Shown here in pieces: positions 1 through 9,886 of a stretch of DNA of 64,000 bases (within the stretch, counting starts at the first letter, position 1; each line of letters opens with the position of its first letter). The notes beneath the pieces are model-generated. The model saw only the letters and a list, made by a program, of their open reading frames with translations, was not told the DNA's origin and ran no database searches. The translations under genes and the position numbers were made by a program. Location: NCBI RefSeq assembly GCF_900101785.1, contig NZ_LT629688.1, forward strand, positions 62,001-126,000. The letters run 5' to 3'. The DNA comes from Auraticoccus monumenti (GTDB lineage: Bacteria > Actinomycetota > Actinomycetes > Propionibacteriales > Propionibacteriaceae).

Positions 1-579
1 ATGGTGCTCGGCGAGGTCTCGCCGGGCGGGGTCGGCTCGGGGCTGTACTCGATGCTGCTGGTGGCCGTCCTGACCGTCTTCCTGTCCGGCCTGATGGTCG
101 GCCGGACCCCGGAGTACCTGGGCAAGAAGATCGGTGGTGGCGAGATCACCCTGGTCGCGCTGGTGCTGCTGGTGATGCCGGCCACGCTGCTGGCCGGCGC
201 GGCGCTCTCGGTCAGCCTGGCCACCGGTCGGGAGTCCCTGGCCGGTGAGGGGCCGCACGCCCTGAGCCAGGTGCTCTACGCCTGGGCGTCCGCGTCGAAC
301 AACAACGGCTCCGCCTTCGCCAGCCTGTCCGCCGGCACGCCGTTCCTCACCGTCGGGCAGGGGCTGGCCATGCTGGTCGGCCGCTTCGTCCCGATGGTGC
401 TGGTGATCGCCCTGGCCGGGCGGCTCGCCGCCCAGCGCACCGTGCCCGCGAGCAGCGGCACCATCCCCACCTCCGGCCCGGTGTTCGTGTCGCTGATGAC
501 CTTCGTGGTCGTCGTCGTCGCCGGGCTCACCTTCTTCCCGTCCCTCGCCCTGGGACCGATCGCGGAGGCACTCCAGTGA
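1..579 (+). CDS. kdpA: Potassium-transporting ATPase subunit KdpA, C-terminal part (5' end outside window)
   Basis: This is the K+-selective channel-like subunit of the KdpFABC pump in the cytoplasmic membrane. Only the last 192 residues are present; the ATG at base 1 is merely in frame. Several hydrophobic helices are visible, and the stretch [10 protein letters not shown] (about residues 100-109 of the fragment) matches the last KdpA selectivity-filter loop. The stop overlaps the kdpB start as GTGA, so translation of the two genes is probably coupled. Identity is supported by these motifs and by the complete kdpB, kdpC, kdpD and kdpE that follow. Confidence 0.95.
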   Translation: MVLGEVSPGGVGSGLYSMLLVAVLTVFLSGLMVGRTPEYLGKKIGGGEITLVALVLLVMPATLLAGAALSVSLATGRESLAGEGPHALSQVLYAWASASNNNGSAFASLSAGTPFLTVGQGLAMLVGRFVPMVLVIALAGRLAAQRTVPASSGTIPTSGPVFVSLMTFVVVVVAGLTFFPSLALGPIAEALQ

Positions 580-2672
580 CCACGTCCACCACCTCCCTCC
601 CGACCCGCCCGGCGTCCCCGGCACCGGCGCCGACCCCGGCGTCCGGGCCCAGCACCGCCGAGCTGGTCCGGTCCGCCGTCCCGGCCTCGTTCCGCCGCCT
701 CGACCCGCGCCACCTGGTGCGCCAGCCGGTGATCTTCGTGGTCTGGGTCGGGTCCGTCCTCGCCACGGTGCTGGCCGCGCTCGACCCGTCGCTGTTCAGC
801 ATCTCGCTGGTGGTCTGGCTCTGGCTCACCGTGCTCTTCGCCAACCTCGCCGAGGCCGTCGCGGAGGGCCGCGGACGGGCCCAGGCCGCCAGCCTGCGGG
901 CCACCCGCACCACCACCGGGGCCCGGCGCCTGGACGCCGACGGCACCGAGACCTCCGTGCCCAGCAGCGAGCTCCGCCCCGGCGACCTCGTGGTGGTCGA
1001 GGCCGGCCAGACCGTCCCCGGCGACGGCGACGTGGTCGAGGGCGTGGCCAGCGTGGACGAGTCCGCCATCACCGGCGAGTCCGCCCCGGTGATCCGGGAG
1101 TCCGGCGGTGACCGCAGCGCCGTCACCGGAGGCACCACCGTGCTCTCGGACCGGATCGTGGTCCGGATCGGCTCCGCGCCCGGGGAGTCCTTCCTGGACC
1201 GGATGATCGCCATGGTCGAGGGCGCGGACCGGCGTCGCACCCCCAACGAGGTGGCCCTCACGGTGCTGCTGTCGGCGCTGACCATCATCTTCCTGATGGC
1301 GGTGGTGACGCTGCAGCCGTTCGCCGTCTTCTCCGGGGCGACCCAGCCCGTGCTGGTGCTGGTGGCGCTGCTGGTCTGCCTGATCCCCACCACCATCGGG
1401 GCGCTGCTCTCGGCCATCGGCATCGCCGGGATGGACCGGCTGGTGCGACGCAACGTGCTGGCGCTGTCCGGGCGCGCGGTGGAGGCCGCCGGTGACGTCG
1501 GGGTGCTGCTGCTGGACAAGACCGGCACCATCACCTACGGCAACCGGCGGGCCACCGACCTGCACGCGGCCCCCGGGGTGGACCCGGCCGAGCTGGCCGA
1601 GGCCACCCGGCTGGCGTCGCTGGCCGACGAGACGCCCGAGGGCCGCTCGGTGGTCGAGCTCGTCGACGAGCGCTTCCCGACCTCCGCGGAGTCCGTCCCC
1701 GACGCCGTCGCGGCCGGCACCCCGGTGCCCTTCACCGCCGGGACGCGGATGAGCGGGGTCGACCTGGGTGCCCGGCAGATCCGCAAGGGCGCGGCCAGCA
1801 GCTGCGCGGCCTGGGTGGTCGAGCACGGGGGGGAGGTGCCGGCTGCGGTGACCGACGCCGTCGACGCCGTCTCCGCCCGCGGCGGCACCCCGCTGGTGGT
1901 GGCCGAGTGGGACGCCGAGCGCGGCTGCCCTGCCTGCTGCCTGGGCGTGGTCGAGCTGACCGACGTCGTGAAGGAGGGCATCCGGGCGCGTTTCGAGGCG
2001 CTCCGGGCGATGGGCATCCGCACGGTGATGATCACCGGTGACAACCCGCGCACCGCCCGCCACATCGCCGAGGAGGCCGGGGTCGACGACTTCCTGGCCG
2101 AGGCCAAGCCCGAGGACAAGGTCGCGCTGATCGTCGCGGAGCAGCAGAAGGGCGCCCTGGTGGCGATGGCCGGCGACGGCACCAACGACGCCCCCGCCCT
2201 GGCCAGGGCCGACGTCGGCGTGGCCATGAACACCGGGACGTCGGCGGCCAAGGAGGCCGGCAACATGGTCGACCTGGACTCCGACCCCACGAAGCTGATC
2301 GAGATCGTGGAGATCGGCAAGCAGCTGCTGATGACCCGGGGCGCGCTGACCACCTTCTCGGTGGCCAACGACGTGGCCAAGTACTTCGCGCTGGTCCCGG
2401 CCATGTTCGCCGTCGCCTTCCCCCAGCTCGCCGTCCTCGACGTGCTGCGGCTCGGGTCCCCGGAGTCGGCCATCCTCTCCGCGGTCGTCTTCAACGCGCT
2501 GGTGATCGTCGCGCTCGTCCCGCTGGCCCTGCGCGGGGTCCGCTACCGGCCGGCCTCGGCCAGCGCCCTGCTCCGTCGCAACGCGCTGGTCTACGGCGTC
2601 GGCGGGCTGGTCGCCCCGTTCATCGGCATCAAGGTCATCGACCTCGTCGTCTCCCTCTTCCCAGGAATGTGA
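576..2672 (+). CDS. kdpB: Potassium-transporting P-type ATPase subunit KdpB
   Basis: This is the catalytic P-type ATPase subunit that hydrolyses ATP to drive high-affinity K+ uptake. At 698 residues it has normal family length. The phosphorylation motif DKTGTIT begins at Asp314, the actuator motif TGES lies near residue 167, and TGDNPRTA and [11 protein letters not shown] (near residue 533) form the hinge and P domain. Hydrophobic helices flank these domains. The GTG start overlaps the kdpA stop by 4 bases and the end overlaps kdpC by 4 bases. The first 30 residues are Pro/Ser/Thr-rich and probably form a disordered cytoplasmic tail. Confidence 0.97.
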   Translation: MTTSTTSLPTRPASPAPAPTPASGPSTAELVRSAVPASFRRLDPRHLVRQPVIFVVWVGSVLATVLAALDPSLFSISLVVWLWLTVLFANLAEAVAEGRGRAQAASLRATRTTTGARRLDADGTETSVPSSELRPGDLVVVEAGQTVPGDGDVVEGVASVDESAITGESAPVIRESGGDRSAVTGGTTVLSDRIVVRIGSAPGESFLDRMIAMVEGADRRRTPNEVALTVLLSALTIIFLMAVVTLQPFAVFSGATQPVLVLVALLVCLIPTTIGALLSAIGIAGMDRLVRRNVLALSGRAVEAAGDVGVLLLDKTGTITYGNRRATDLHAAPGVDPAELAEATRLASLADETPEGRSVVELVDERFPTSAESVPDAVAAGTPVPFTAGTRMSGVDLGARQIRKGAASSCAAWVVEHGGEVPAAVTDAVDAVSARGGTPLVVAEWDAERGCPACCLGVVELTDVVKEGIRARFEALRAMGIRTVMITGDNPRTARHIAEEAGVDDFLAEAKPEDKVALIVAEQQKGALVAMAGDGTNDAPALARADVGVAMNTGTSAAKEAGNMVDLDSDPTKLIEIVEIGKQLLMTRGALTTFSVANDVAKYFALVPAMFAVAFPQLAVLDVLRLGSPESAILSAVVFNALVIVALVPLALRGVRYRPASASALLRRNALVYGVGGLVAPFIGIKVIDLVVSLFPGM

Positions 2673-3259
2673 GCACCACCGTGAACGCCCTCCTCCGTTC
2701 GTCCCTGGCCGGTCTGCGGCTGCTCGTCGTGCTGACGCTGCTGCTCGGTCTCGCCTACCCCCTGCTGGTCCTCGGCGTGGGCCGCCTGCTGGCCCCAGAG
2801 CGGGCCGTCGGCTCGCTGGTGGAGGTCGACGGCCGGGTCGTCGGCTCGGAGCTGCTGGGCCAGCCGTTCGACGGCCCGGGCTGGTTCTGGGGACGTCCGT
2901 CCGCCGCCGGTGACGGCTACGACGGCCTCGCCTCGTCCGGCAGCAACGCCGGGCCGAACGACGCCGACCTGGTGGCGGACATCGCCGGACGGCAGGCCAC
3001 CCTGGCCGGGGCCAGCGGCGTCTCCCCCGCCGACGTCCCCGCCGACGCGGTGACCGCCTCGGCCAGCGGGCTGGATCCCGACGTCTCGCCGGAGTGGGCC
3101 GAGCTGCAGGTGCCGCGGGTGGCGGCCGAGCGCGGGCTGGGCGAGGCGCAGGTCCGTGCGGTGGTGGCCGACGCCACCCGGGGGCGGCCGCTCGGCGTCC
3201 TCGGCGAGCCGCGGGTGAACGTCCTGCTCGCCAACGCCGGGCTGGAGCGGCTCGGGTGA
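2669..3259 (+). CDS. kdpC: Potassium-transporting ATPase subunit KdpC
   Basis: KdpC is the small single-span subunit that stabilises the KdpFABC complex. The 196-residue product has one N-terminal membrane helix (about residues 13-36) followed by an extracytoplasmic domain with the family motif [15 protein letters not shown] and an SGSNAGPND segment. The start is a GTG overlapping the kdpB stop in a GTGA arrangement. Length is normal and nothing is missing. A 37-base gap with a Shine-Dalgarno-like GGAGG separates it from kdpD. Confidence 0.96.
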   Translation: MSTTVNALLRSSLAGLRLLVVLTLLLGLAYPLLVLGVGRLLAPERAVGSLVEVDGRVVGSELLGQPFDGPGWFWGRPSAAGDGYDGLASSGSNAGPNDADLVADIAGRQATLAGASGVSPADVPADAVTASASGLDPDVSPEWAELQVPRVAAERGLGEAQVRAVVADATRGRPLGVLGEPRVNVLLANAGLERLG

Positions 3260-3296
3260 TTCACTGGCCACCGGGCACGGCGAGCGGAGGAGCACC

Positions 3297-5858
3297 GTGA
3301 CGGCGACGGCGGGTCCCCGCAGCCCACGCGACCTGGGTCGTCTGCGGGGTGAGCTGCGGGTGCTGCTCGGAGCGGCCCCCGGGGTGGGCAAGACCTACGC
3401 CATGCTCGACGAGGGGCACCGCCGCGCCGCCCGCGGCACCGACGTGGTGGTGGCGGTGGTGGAGACCCACGGCCGGCGCCGGACCGCGGAGCGGCTGGAG
3501 GGGCTGGAGGTGGTCCCCCGCCGCAGCGTCGAGCACCGCGGGACGGTGCTGGAGGAGATGGACGTCGACGCCGTGCTGGCCCGCCGACCGCAGGTGGCCC
3601 TGGTCGACGAGCTGGCCCACACCAACGCGCCCGGCTCGCGCCACCGGCGGCGCTGCGGCGACGTGGAGGAGCTGCTGGCCGCGGGGATCAGCGTGATCAC
3701 CACGGTCAACGTCCAGCACCTGGAGTCCCTCAACGACGTGGTGGCCTCGATCACCGGGGTCCGTCAGCAGGAGACCGTGCCGGACTCGGTGGTGCGGGCC
3801 GCGGACCAGGTGGAGCTGGTCGACATGGCGCCGGAGGCGCTGCGCCGGCGGCTGCTGCACGGCAACGTCTACCCGCCCGAGCGGGTGGAGGCGACGCTGT
3901 CGAGCTACTTCCGCCCCGGCAACCTGGCCGCGCTGCGCGAGCTGGCCCTGCTGTGGGTCGCGGACCGGGTGGACGCCGCCCTGGCCCTCTACCGCGACGA
4001 GCACGCCATCGCGGCGAGCTGGCCGACCCGGGACCGGGTGGTGGTGGCGCTGTCGGGTGGCCCGGAGGGTGCGGACCTGGTGCGGCGCGGCGCGCGGATC
4101 GCGGGGAAGGGCGCTGGGGGTGAGCTGCACGCGGTCTTCGTGGCCCGCAGCGACGGTCTGGTCGAGCGCGACCCGCGGGCGCTGGCCGAGCAGCGTCGGC
4201 TGGTGGAGGACCTCGACGGCAGCTTCCACACCCTGACCGGAGAGGACCCGGCCGAGGCGGTGCTCGACTACGCCCGATCGGTCAACGCCACCACGGTGGT
4301 GGTCGGGCAAAGCCGGCGCAGCCGCTGGCAGAGCCTGCTGCGGGCCCCGGTGAGCCAGCGGATCGTGGCCGGCTCGGGCGACATCGACTGCCACCTGGTC
4401 ACCCACCGCTGGGCCGGACGCGGCCAGCGCACCGTGCCGGTGCCCCTCAGCCTCCCCCGCCGGGTGGTGGCCTACGTGCTGGCCGTCGTGCTGCCGGTGG
4501 CGCTGACCGCCCTGTTCGCACTCACCCCGGGCTGGACCGAGCACGAGGTGCCGCTGCTCACCCAGCTGGCCGCCACGGTGCTGGTGGCCCTGGTGGGCGG
4601 GTTGCTGCCGGCGGTGCTGGCGGCGGTGGTCGGGAACCTGCTGGTGAACTTCTGGCTGGTCGAGCCCCGGCTGAGCCTGACCGTCGCCGACTCCCGGGAC
4701 GTCCTCTCGCTGCTGGTGTTCCTGCTGGTGGGGCTGGCGGTGTCCTCGGTGGTGCAGGCGGCGGCGCGGCGCACCCGGGAGGCCGCGGCGGCCCGGGCCG
4801 AGGCCGACACCCTGCTGGCGCTGACCCGGCACGGGCTGGCCACCGACGCCTCGGTGGCCTCGCTGCTGGAGCAGGTGCGCGACACCTTCAGCCAGCACCG
4901 CGTCGAGCTGCGGGTGCGCGACGTGCCCACCGCGCCGTGGCGGGTCGAGCACGCAGTCGGCGAGGAGGTGGGAGCGGGTGGGCCGGACGGGCAGGACCGG
5001 CCGGACCGGCCGGACACCGAGCTGCCGTTGGACGACCTCTCCGGTTTCGCCCTCTACGGACGCGGACTGACCGCGTCCGAGCAGCGGGTGCTGACCGCCT
5101 TCGGGATCCAGGCCGTGGTGCGGATGGAGCGTCGGGAGCTGGCCGAGACGGCGGCCCAGGCCGACACGCTGGCCGCCCGCAGCGCCTTCCAGACCGCACT
5201 GCTGGCCGCGGTCAGCCACGACCTGCGCACGCCGCTGGCCGCGATCAAGACGGGGCTGTCCGGGCTGGTGGACGAGGACGTCGAGCTCGACCCGGCGACG
5301 CGGCGTGAGCTGCTGCTGGTGGTGCAGCGCAGCGCGGAACGGCTCGAGCGGCTGGTGGCGAACCTGCTCGACATGACCCGGATCCAGATGACCTCACCGG
5401 CCCCCGAGCTGGACGCGGTGCTGGTGGACGAGGTGGTCCGCGCGGCGGTGCACGCGCTCCCGCACGTGGCCGGTCGGGTGGAGCTGGCACGGTCGGAGCT
5501 GCTGGTGCGCACCGATCCCGGGCTGGTCGAGCGGGTGGTGGCCAACGTGGTCGACAACGCGGTGCGCCATCAGCCCGAGGGGTCGCCGGTGGAGGTGCGC
5601 TACGAGGCGGACGGGGACCGGGTGCGGGTGCTGGTGGTCGACCGCGGACCGGGGATCAGCCGGGAGCGCCGCGAGCAGGTGTTCCAGCCCTTCCAGCGTC
5701 TCGGCGACCGGCCGGCGCGGGCCGGGGTGCCCGAGGGGCTGGGTCTGGGGCTGGCCGTGGCCAGCGGGTTCGCCGCTAGCGTGGGGGCCACCCTGACGCC
5801 CACGGACACGCCAGGCGGAGGACTGACCATGGTGATCGACCTGCCGGCGGCCCGGTGA
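3297..5858 (+). CDS. kdpD: Sensor histidine kinase KdpD
   Basis: Membrane histidine kinase that senses K+/turgor and phosphorylates KdpE. The order is: N-terminal KdpD domain with Walker A GAAPGVGKT (about residues 22-30), a universal-stress-protein-like domain (about 245-365), a four-helix DUF4118 membrane block (about 390-490), a GAF-like linker, HisKA with SHDLRTPL where the phospho-acceptor is His641, and HATPase with NVVDNAVRH and GLGLGLAV. It has 853 residues against about 890 in E. coli. The GTG start at 3297 follows GGAGG by 5 bases. The end overlaps kdpE by 4 bases. Confidence 0.96.
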   Translation: MTATAGPRSPRDLGRLRGELRVLLGAAPGVGKTYAMLDEGHRRAARGTDVVVAVVETHGRRRTAERLEGLEVVPRRSVEHRGTVLEEMDVDAVLARRPQVALVDELAHTNAPGSRHRRRCGDVEELLAAGISVITTVNVQHLESLNDVVASITGVRQQETVPDSVVRAADQVELVDMAPEALRRRLLHGNVYPPERVEATLSSYFRPGNLAALRELALLWVADRVDAALALYRDEHAIAASWPTRDRVVVALSGGPEGADLVRRGARIAGKGAGGELHAVFVARSDGLVERDPRALAEQRRLVEDLDGSFHTLTGEDPAEAVLDYARSVNATTVVVGQSRRSRWQSLLRAPVSQRIVAGSGDIDCHLVTHRWAGRGQRTVPVPLSLPRRVVAYVLAVVLPVALTALFALTPGWTEHEVPLLTQLAATVLVALVGGLLPAVLAAVVGNLLVNFWLVEPRLSLTVADSRDVLSLLVFLLVGLAVSSVVQAAARRTREAAAARAEADTLLALTRHGLATDASVASLLEQVRDTFSQHRVELRVRDVPTAPWRVEHAVGEEVGAGGPDGQDRPDRPDTELPLDDLSGFALYGRGLTASEQRVLTAFGIQAVVRMERRELAETAAQADTLAARSAFQTALLAAVSHDLRTPLAAIKTGLSGLVDEDVELDPATRRELLLVVQRSAERLERLVANLLDMTRIQMTSPAPELDAVLVDEVVRAAVHALPHVAGRVELARSELLVRTDPGLVERVVANVVDNAVRHQPEGSPVEVRYEADGDRVRVLVVDRGPGISRERREQVFQPFQRLGDRPARAGVPEGLGLGLAVASGFAASVGATLTPTDTPGGGLTMVIDLPAAR

Positions 5859-6574
5859 CGCCGGAGCAGCCGGTGCACGTGCTGGTGGTGGACGACGACC
5901 CGGCGCTGGCCAGGGCGATGAAGATCAACCTGGAGGCGCGCGGCTACCGGGTCACCACCACCCCCGACGCCGCCTCGGCGCTGAGGGCCGTGACCGAGCT
6001 GGACGTCGACCTGGTGCTGCTCGACCTCGGGCTGCCCGACCGCGACGGGCTCGACGTCGTGGTGGGGGTCCGTGGCTGGTCGCAGGTGCCGATCGTGGTG
6101 CTCTCGGCCCGGCATACCACCGACGACAAGGTCGAGGCCCTGGACGCCGGCGCTGACGACTACGTCACCAAGCCCTTCGAGATGCACGAGCTGCTGGCCA
6201 GGATCCGGGCGGCGCTGCGGCACTCGGCCAGCGAGCCGACCAGTCCCGTGGTCGAGGTGGGTGAGCTGGTGGTGGACCTGCGCCGCAGCACGGTGACGCG
6301 GGCGGGCGAGGTGGTGCGGCTGACCCCGAAGGAGTGGGCGCTGCTGGAGGTGCTGGCCCGGCGTCCCGGTGAGCTGGTGACCCAGGCCGAGCTGCTGGCT
6401 GAGGTGTGGGGTCCGGGCTACGAGCGGGAGACGCACTACCTGCGGGTCTACCTGGCCACCCTGCGGCGCAAGCTGGAGCGTGAGCCGGCCCACCCGCGCC
6501 ACCTCCTGACCGAGCCCGGACGCGGGTACCGGCTGGCCCTCGACCCGCCTCGTCCTGAGCCGGGAGCAGGCTGA
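5855..6574 (+). CDS. kdpE: Response regulator KdpE (OmpR/PhoB family)
   Basis: Transcription factor partner of KdpD that normally activates kdp expression at low K+. The receiver domain spans about residues 7-120, with the acidic pocket DDD at 13-15, phospho-acceptor Asp57 in LLDLGLPD, and the conserved Lys in TKPF. A winged-helix Trans_reg_C domain follows (about 132-235) and ends in the typical GRGYRL. The GTG start overlaps the kdpD stop. Its regulated promoter would be upstream of kdpA, outside the window. Confidence 0.95.
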   Translation: MTPEQPVHVLVVDDDPALARAMKINLEARGYRVTTTPDAASALRAVTELDVDLVLLDLGLPDRDGLDVVVGVRGWSQVPIVVLSARHTTDDKVEALDAGADDYVTKPFEMHELLARIRAALRHSASEPTSPVVEVGELVVDLRRSTVTRAGEVVRLTPKEWALLEVLARRPGELVTQAELLAEVWGPGYERETHYLRVYLATLRRKLEREPAHPRHLLTEPGRGYRLALDPPRPEPGAG

Positions 6575-6579
6575 CGGGC

Positions 6580-7266
6580 GTGGGGTGGAGCGTCTGGCTG
6601 CCGGAGGAGGCGCTGGACCCTGCCTACGACCCCTACCTCAACCGGATCGCTCTGGTCGAGGACGCAGGGACGTCCACCGGCTACCTGGTCACCTACGCCC
6701 AGCGGGTGAGCGCGTTCCGCGGGTTCCGTCGCTGGCGTCCCTGCTCGCAGGTCGTCGAGGACTTCATGGGTTGGCACGTCCCGCACGAGGGACGCGCCGA
6801 CGAGGTCCTCGGGCTGGAGCCCGAGGACCTGCGTCGTGGTCGGATGGGGACCAGCCGGCTCCGGTGGCTGGAGGGCGAGGAGCGGACCCTGTGGTGGGGG
6901 CGCTACCTACGGGAGTGGGGGCCGGAGGAGCCGAGCGGGCAGGTCCGCCAGCTGGGGGTGGACGGCGACCGCTTCGTCCTGGTGATCGAGACCGGTGGAC
7001 ACGTCCACGTCTCCACCTCCCTGGACACAGGTCTCCCGAGTCTCGATTCCGAGCACGTCGTCGCTGCTTTCCACGACGACGGGGAGGTGCTTGCCGTGGT
7101 TCCTGGTGCGGAGTCCCTGTGGCTCACACTCAGACCCACTGGCCAGCAGGACCTGCCCGGACTGCAGCACCTGCTGGCGACCGCCCTCGGTCCGGTCAGC
7201 CTCGCCGACCAACCCCGCGCCTACGCCGCCACGCTGCACCGACAGGAACGACGTGCGGCCCGGTGA
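6580..7266 (+). CDS. Hypothetical protein downstream of kdpE
   Basis: I do not recognise the family. The 228-residue product is soluble, with no signal peptide or membrane helix. It is rich in Trp (for example WLPEEALDP and TLWWGRYL) and acidic, and its C-terminus has a WLTLRPTG segment. The GTG start lies 5 bases after the kdpE stop, so it is probably co-transcribed with the kdp operon, although nothing in the sequence ties it to potassium. GC content at third positions drops slightly in the last 250 bases, suggesting a less constrained 3' half. Confidence 0.7.
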   Translation: MGWSVWLPEEALDPAYDPYLNRIALVEDAGTSTGYLVTYAQRVSAFRGFRRWRPCSQVVEDFMGWHVPHEGRADEVLGLEPEDLRRGRMGTSRLRWLEGEERTLWWGRYLREWGPEEPSGQVRQLGVDGDRFVLVIETGGHVHVSTSLDTGLPSLDSEHVVAAFHDDGEVLAVVPGAESLWLTLRPTGQQDLPGLQHLLATALGPVSLADQPRAYAATLHRQERRAAR

Positions 7267-7386
7267 CACTGCCGGGAGATGTCCCGCCTCGCCGCCTCGC
7301 CGCCTCGCCGCTGGACAGGGCTTGCCGGGAGTGCCACCCGGGTCGGCGATGGAGCTCGTCTCCCGGCGGCGAAGTTGTCCACAGAT

Positions 7387-7402
7387 TCGAACGCGCATCC
7401 GA
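7387..7402. promoter_or_regulatory. SOS (LexA) box-like sequence upstream of DUF222/HNH gene
   Basis: TCGAACGCGCATCCGA matches the actinobacterial LexA consensus TCGAAC-N4-GTTCGA at 10 of 12 positions. It sits where the -35 element of the leaderless promoter (TAGATT at 7422-7427) would be. The left half-site is perfect and the right half carries two mismatches, so binding would be weaker than at the second DUF222 gene (59219-59234). Confidence 0.45.
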
Positions 7403-7433
7403 TTCTGTCAGTGGATCCCCGTAGATTGAGGAC

Positions 7434-8975
7434 ATGACGAAGCACCGCACCGACGCCGCAGCCACGCTGCTGGCCGACGTGCGCGCCGACCGCACCGCGG
7501 AGAACGCCGCCGCCGCCCGGATCCTCGCCCGCGCTGCGGAGTGGGCCGATCTCCACCCACCGGTCGAGGACGACTTCGTCGCCTCCGCCACGATCGACGG
7601 CCGCCCCACCGGGGCACCGCTGGCCGGTGAAGGGACACCGGAGGTCGACGAGGGCTGCATCGCCGAGCTCGCCGCCGCGCTGCGCTGCTCCACCGACGCC
7701 GGCACCACCCTCATCGGCCAAGCCCTCGAGCTCCGCCACCGGCTCCCCCGGCTGTGGGCCCTCGTCCACACCGGCAAGGTCGCCCCGTGGCAGGCCCGCC
7801 TGGTCGCCGGGCGAACCATGCACCTCACCCGTCAGGCGGCGACGTTCGTCGACGACCAGGTCGCCGCAGTCACCGGGAAGGTCGGCCTGACCCAGCTGGA
7901 CCGGCTGATCACCACCGCGATCACCCGGTTCATGCCCGAGGAGGCCGAGCGGCAGCGGGTCGAGGCGGAGGAGAAGCGCCGCTTCGACATCTTCCCCGAC
8001 CAAGACGGCCGCCGACACGGCCTCGCCGAGGTCGTCGGGGTCCTCGACCTCCCCGACGCCCTGGACCTGGACGCCGCCATCGGCGCCGGCGCCCGGGTGC
8101 TCGCCGAGGCCGGAGTCGACAAGTCCCTCGATGTCCGCCGGTCCATGGCCGCTGGTGAGCTCGCCCGCTCCCAACCCGCTCTCGACCTGACCACGCAGCC
8201 CGTGCTGGACGACGAAGCCACCACCCCAGCACCCCAACCCACGCCGACGACGCCCCGGCCGAGCCGAGCACCCGCACGGGTGACCCTCTACGTCCACCTC
8301 TCCGCCGACGCCCTGACCGGCCAGGACCCGCTGCTGCCCGGCTGGGTGGGTAACACCGGCATCCCCGTCACCGCCGGACAGATCCGCGACTGGTGCGGAC
8401 GACCCGACACCACCATCACCGTCCGACCGGTGATCGACCTGAACACCACGGTCACCGTCGACAGCTACCAGGTTCCGGACCGGATCCGCGAGCACATCGC
8501 GCTGCGCGACCGCACCTGCGTCTTCCCCTGGTGCAGCCGACCTGCCCATCCCCGATCGATCCGGCAGCGCAGCGACGGCACCGCCCAGTGGTCCACCGAC
8601 GCCGACCACATCGAGCCCTTCGCCACCGGTGGGGAGACGTCCACCGACAACCTCGCCCCGCTGTGCCGCACGCACCACCGGCTCAAGACCCACACCCGCT
8701 GGCGCTACCGCATGCTGGCACTCGGCCACTACGAGTGGACCAGCCCCCACGGCCTCCGCTTCCGACGAGGGCCCGACGGCAGCACCACCGACGTGTCGAG
8801 CGAACATTCACCTCCTGCGCCTGCCGTTGACGACGGGGCTGGGGATGGCAGCGGTGGTCATCAGGACGGCGAACCTCCCGACCCGCGGCGCTCGACGCCG
8901 CCACTGCACGCCGACGGTCCGGTCGGACCTCCAACCGGCCGCCACAGGTCACGTGTCCCCGCCTTGCAGCACTGA
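7434..8975 (+). CDS. DUF222 / HNH endonuclease domain protein (13E12-repeat-type)
   Basis: A 513-residue protein with an N-terminal helical DUF222 region (about residues 15-330) and a C-terminal HNH nuclease domain. The zinc-knuckle cysteines are present (CVFPWC from residue 362; CRTHH from 411), as are the catalytic-type DADHIEPF and NLAPLCRTHHRLKT motifs. The family is abundant in Actinobacteria and its cellular role is unsettled. The ATG start is supported by TAGATT 6 bases upstream, indicating a leaderless mRNA, and a LexA-like box lies at the presumed -35. A Pro/Thr-rich linker is seen near residues 262-275. Downstream is a hairpin shared with the convergent gene. Confidence 0.88.
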   Translation: MTKHRTDAAATLLADVRADRTAENAAAARILARAAEWADLHPPVEDDFVASATIDGRPTGAPLAGEGTPEVDEGCIAELAAALRCSTDAGTTLIGQALELRHRLPRLWALVHTGKVAPWQARLVAGRTMHLTRQAATFVDDQVAAVTGKVGLTQLDRLITTAITRFMPEEAERQRVEAEEKRRFDIFPDQDGRRHGLAEVVGVLDLPDALDLDAAIGAGARVLAEAGVDKSLDVRRSMAAGELARSQPALDLTTQPVLDDEATTPAPQPTPTTPRPSRAPARVTLYVHLSADALTGQDPLLPGWVGNTGIPVTAGQIRDWCGRPDTTITVRPVIDLNTTVTVDSYQVPDRIREHIALRDRTCVFPWCSRPAHPRSIRQRSDGTAQWSTDADHIEPFATGGETSTDNLAPLCRTHHRLKTHTRWRYRMLALGHYEWTSPHGLRFRRGPDGSTTDVSSEHSPPAPAVDDGAGDGSGGHQDGEPPDPRRSTPPLHADGPVGPPTGRHRSRVPALQH

Positions 8976-9003
8976 AGCCTCCTGTTCAGCACGCCACTTT
9001 CCG

Positions 9004-9026
9004 GGCCGAGGAGATCCTCCTCGGCC
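9004..9026. terminator. Bidirectional hairpin terminator between convergent genes
   Basis: A 9-bp perfect stem (GGCCGAGGA / TCCTCGGCC) closes a 5-base loop in the gap between the DUF222 gene (plus) and the nucleotidyltransferase gene (minus). There is no U-tract, as is common for actinobacterial hairpin terminators. Confidence 0.6.
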
Positions 9027-9058
9027 TAGGAGTGCGCGCGCCCGTCACCCCCGGTGCG

Positions 9059-9886
9059 TCAGCGCGGTGGTGACGGGCTGACGTCCTCTCCCGCTCCTCC
9101 CGCCATGGCTTGCCGGCCGAGCTCCACCGTCGCATCGACCAGTGACTGCAGCTGCTGCGGGGAGGGGTCCCCGGGCAGAGCCCGGAGCAGCGCGTCGACA
9201 CCGTCCATGCCGCCGAGCGCGAGCAACGACTTGTCGTTGGTGACCCACCGACCACCGGTCGCCGCGGCGGCATGGGCCAGCTCGGCGGCGCCCACCGCCA
9301 CCAGACCCAGACACGCGGTCAGCCTGCTTTGCGCGGCGTGTGCGCTGCGGGCGAAGCCCAGCGTGAGCTCGGCGCGCCCGAACCATCCACGTCCCGCAGC
9401 CTCCCGCAGGGCAGACGGGTAGTCGGGCCTGGGCAGGTCGCCGTGCAGCACCCGGTTGACCGCGAGCTCGGCGAGCAGCAGGTAGGTGGGGATGCCGGTG
9501 AGGTGGAACATCAGCGGCTCGATCCGCCACCGCCCGGCCACCGCCTCATCGATCTCGTGCTCGACCACGGCCAGCTCGCGCCACAGCAGGTCGACGCGGG
9601 TGCCGTCGAGATCGAGCCAGGCCCCGCCGTTGAAGATCCCGCCACCCCACTCCCCCAGCTCCACAACCGTGCCGGGGTGGCCCAGTGCCCGGACGTCGGC
9701 AGGTCGGAACCCGTCGCGGTAGTACACGCCGAGATCCCAGTCGCTGTCGGCGCGGTGGGTGCCGCTCGCCCGGGACCCGCCGAGCGCGAGCGCCTCCACG
9801 CCCGGCAGGCGGATGAGCTCGTCGACGAGCCGACGCAGGCGGAGCGGCGCGCCGGCCAGCGGATCGGGCGACGGGTGAGAGGTCAC
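9059..9886 (-). CDS. Nucleotidyltransferase domain protein
   Basis: The 275-residue protein carries the polymerase-beta-like nucleotidyltransferase signature GGSRASGTHRADSDWDLGVY (about residues 37-56), with the GS motif and two metal-binding aspartates (DSD, DLG). A third acid may be in TRVDLLW. The rest is helical and resembles the substrate-binding half of small-molecule (antibiotic-type) nucleotidyltransferases; the substrate cannot be told from sequence. Start is GTG at 9886, with CACGGT 6 bases upstream (near-leaderless pattern). About 200 bases upstream on the same strand lies a degraded sequence resembling this gene's own 3' end. Confidence 0.75.
   Translation of the reverse strand: MTSHPSPDPLAGAPLRLRRLVDELIRLPGVEALALGGSRASGTHRADSDWDLGVYYRDGFRPADVRALGHPGTVVELGEWGGGIFNGGAWLDLDGTRVDLLWRELAVVEHEIDEAVAGRWRIEPLMFHLTGIPTYLLLAELAVNRVLHGDLPRPDYPSALREAAGRGWFGRAELTLGFARSAHAAQSRLTACLGLVAVGAAELAHAAAATGGRWVTNDKSLLALGGMDGVDALLRALPGDPSPQQLQSLVDATVELGRQAMAGGAGEDVSPSPPR

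Noticed and set aside
3297-5858. Idea that KdpD is a cyclic di-AMP receptor linked to disA in this window
   Set aside because: KdpD has a universal-stress-protein-like domain, but I do not see the SxS and FTAxY motifs described for the Staphylococcus aureus c-di-AMP-binding domain; the corresponding region reads SGGPEGAD and ELHAVFV.
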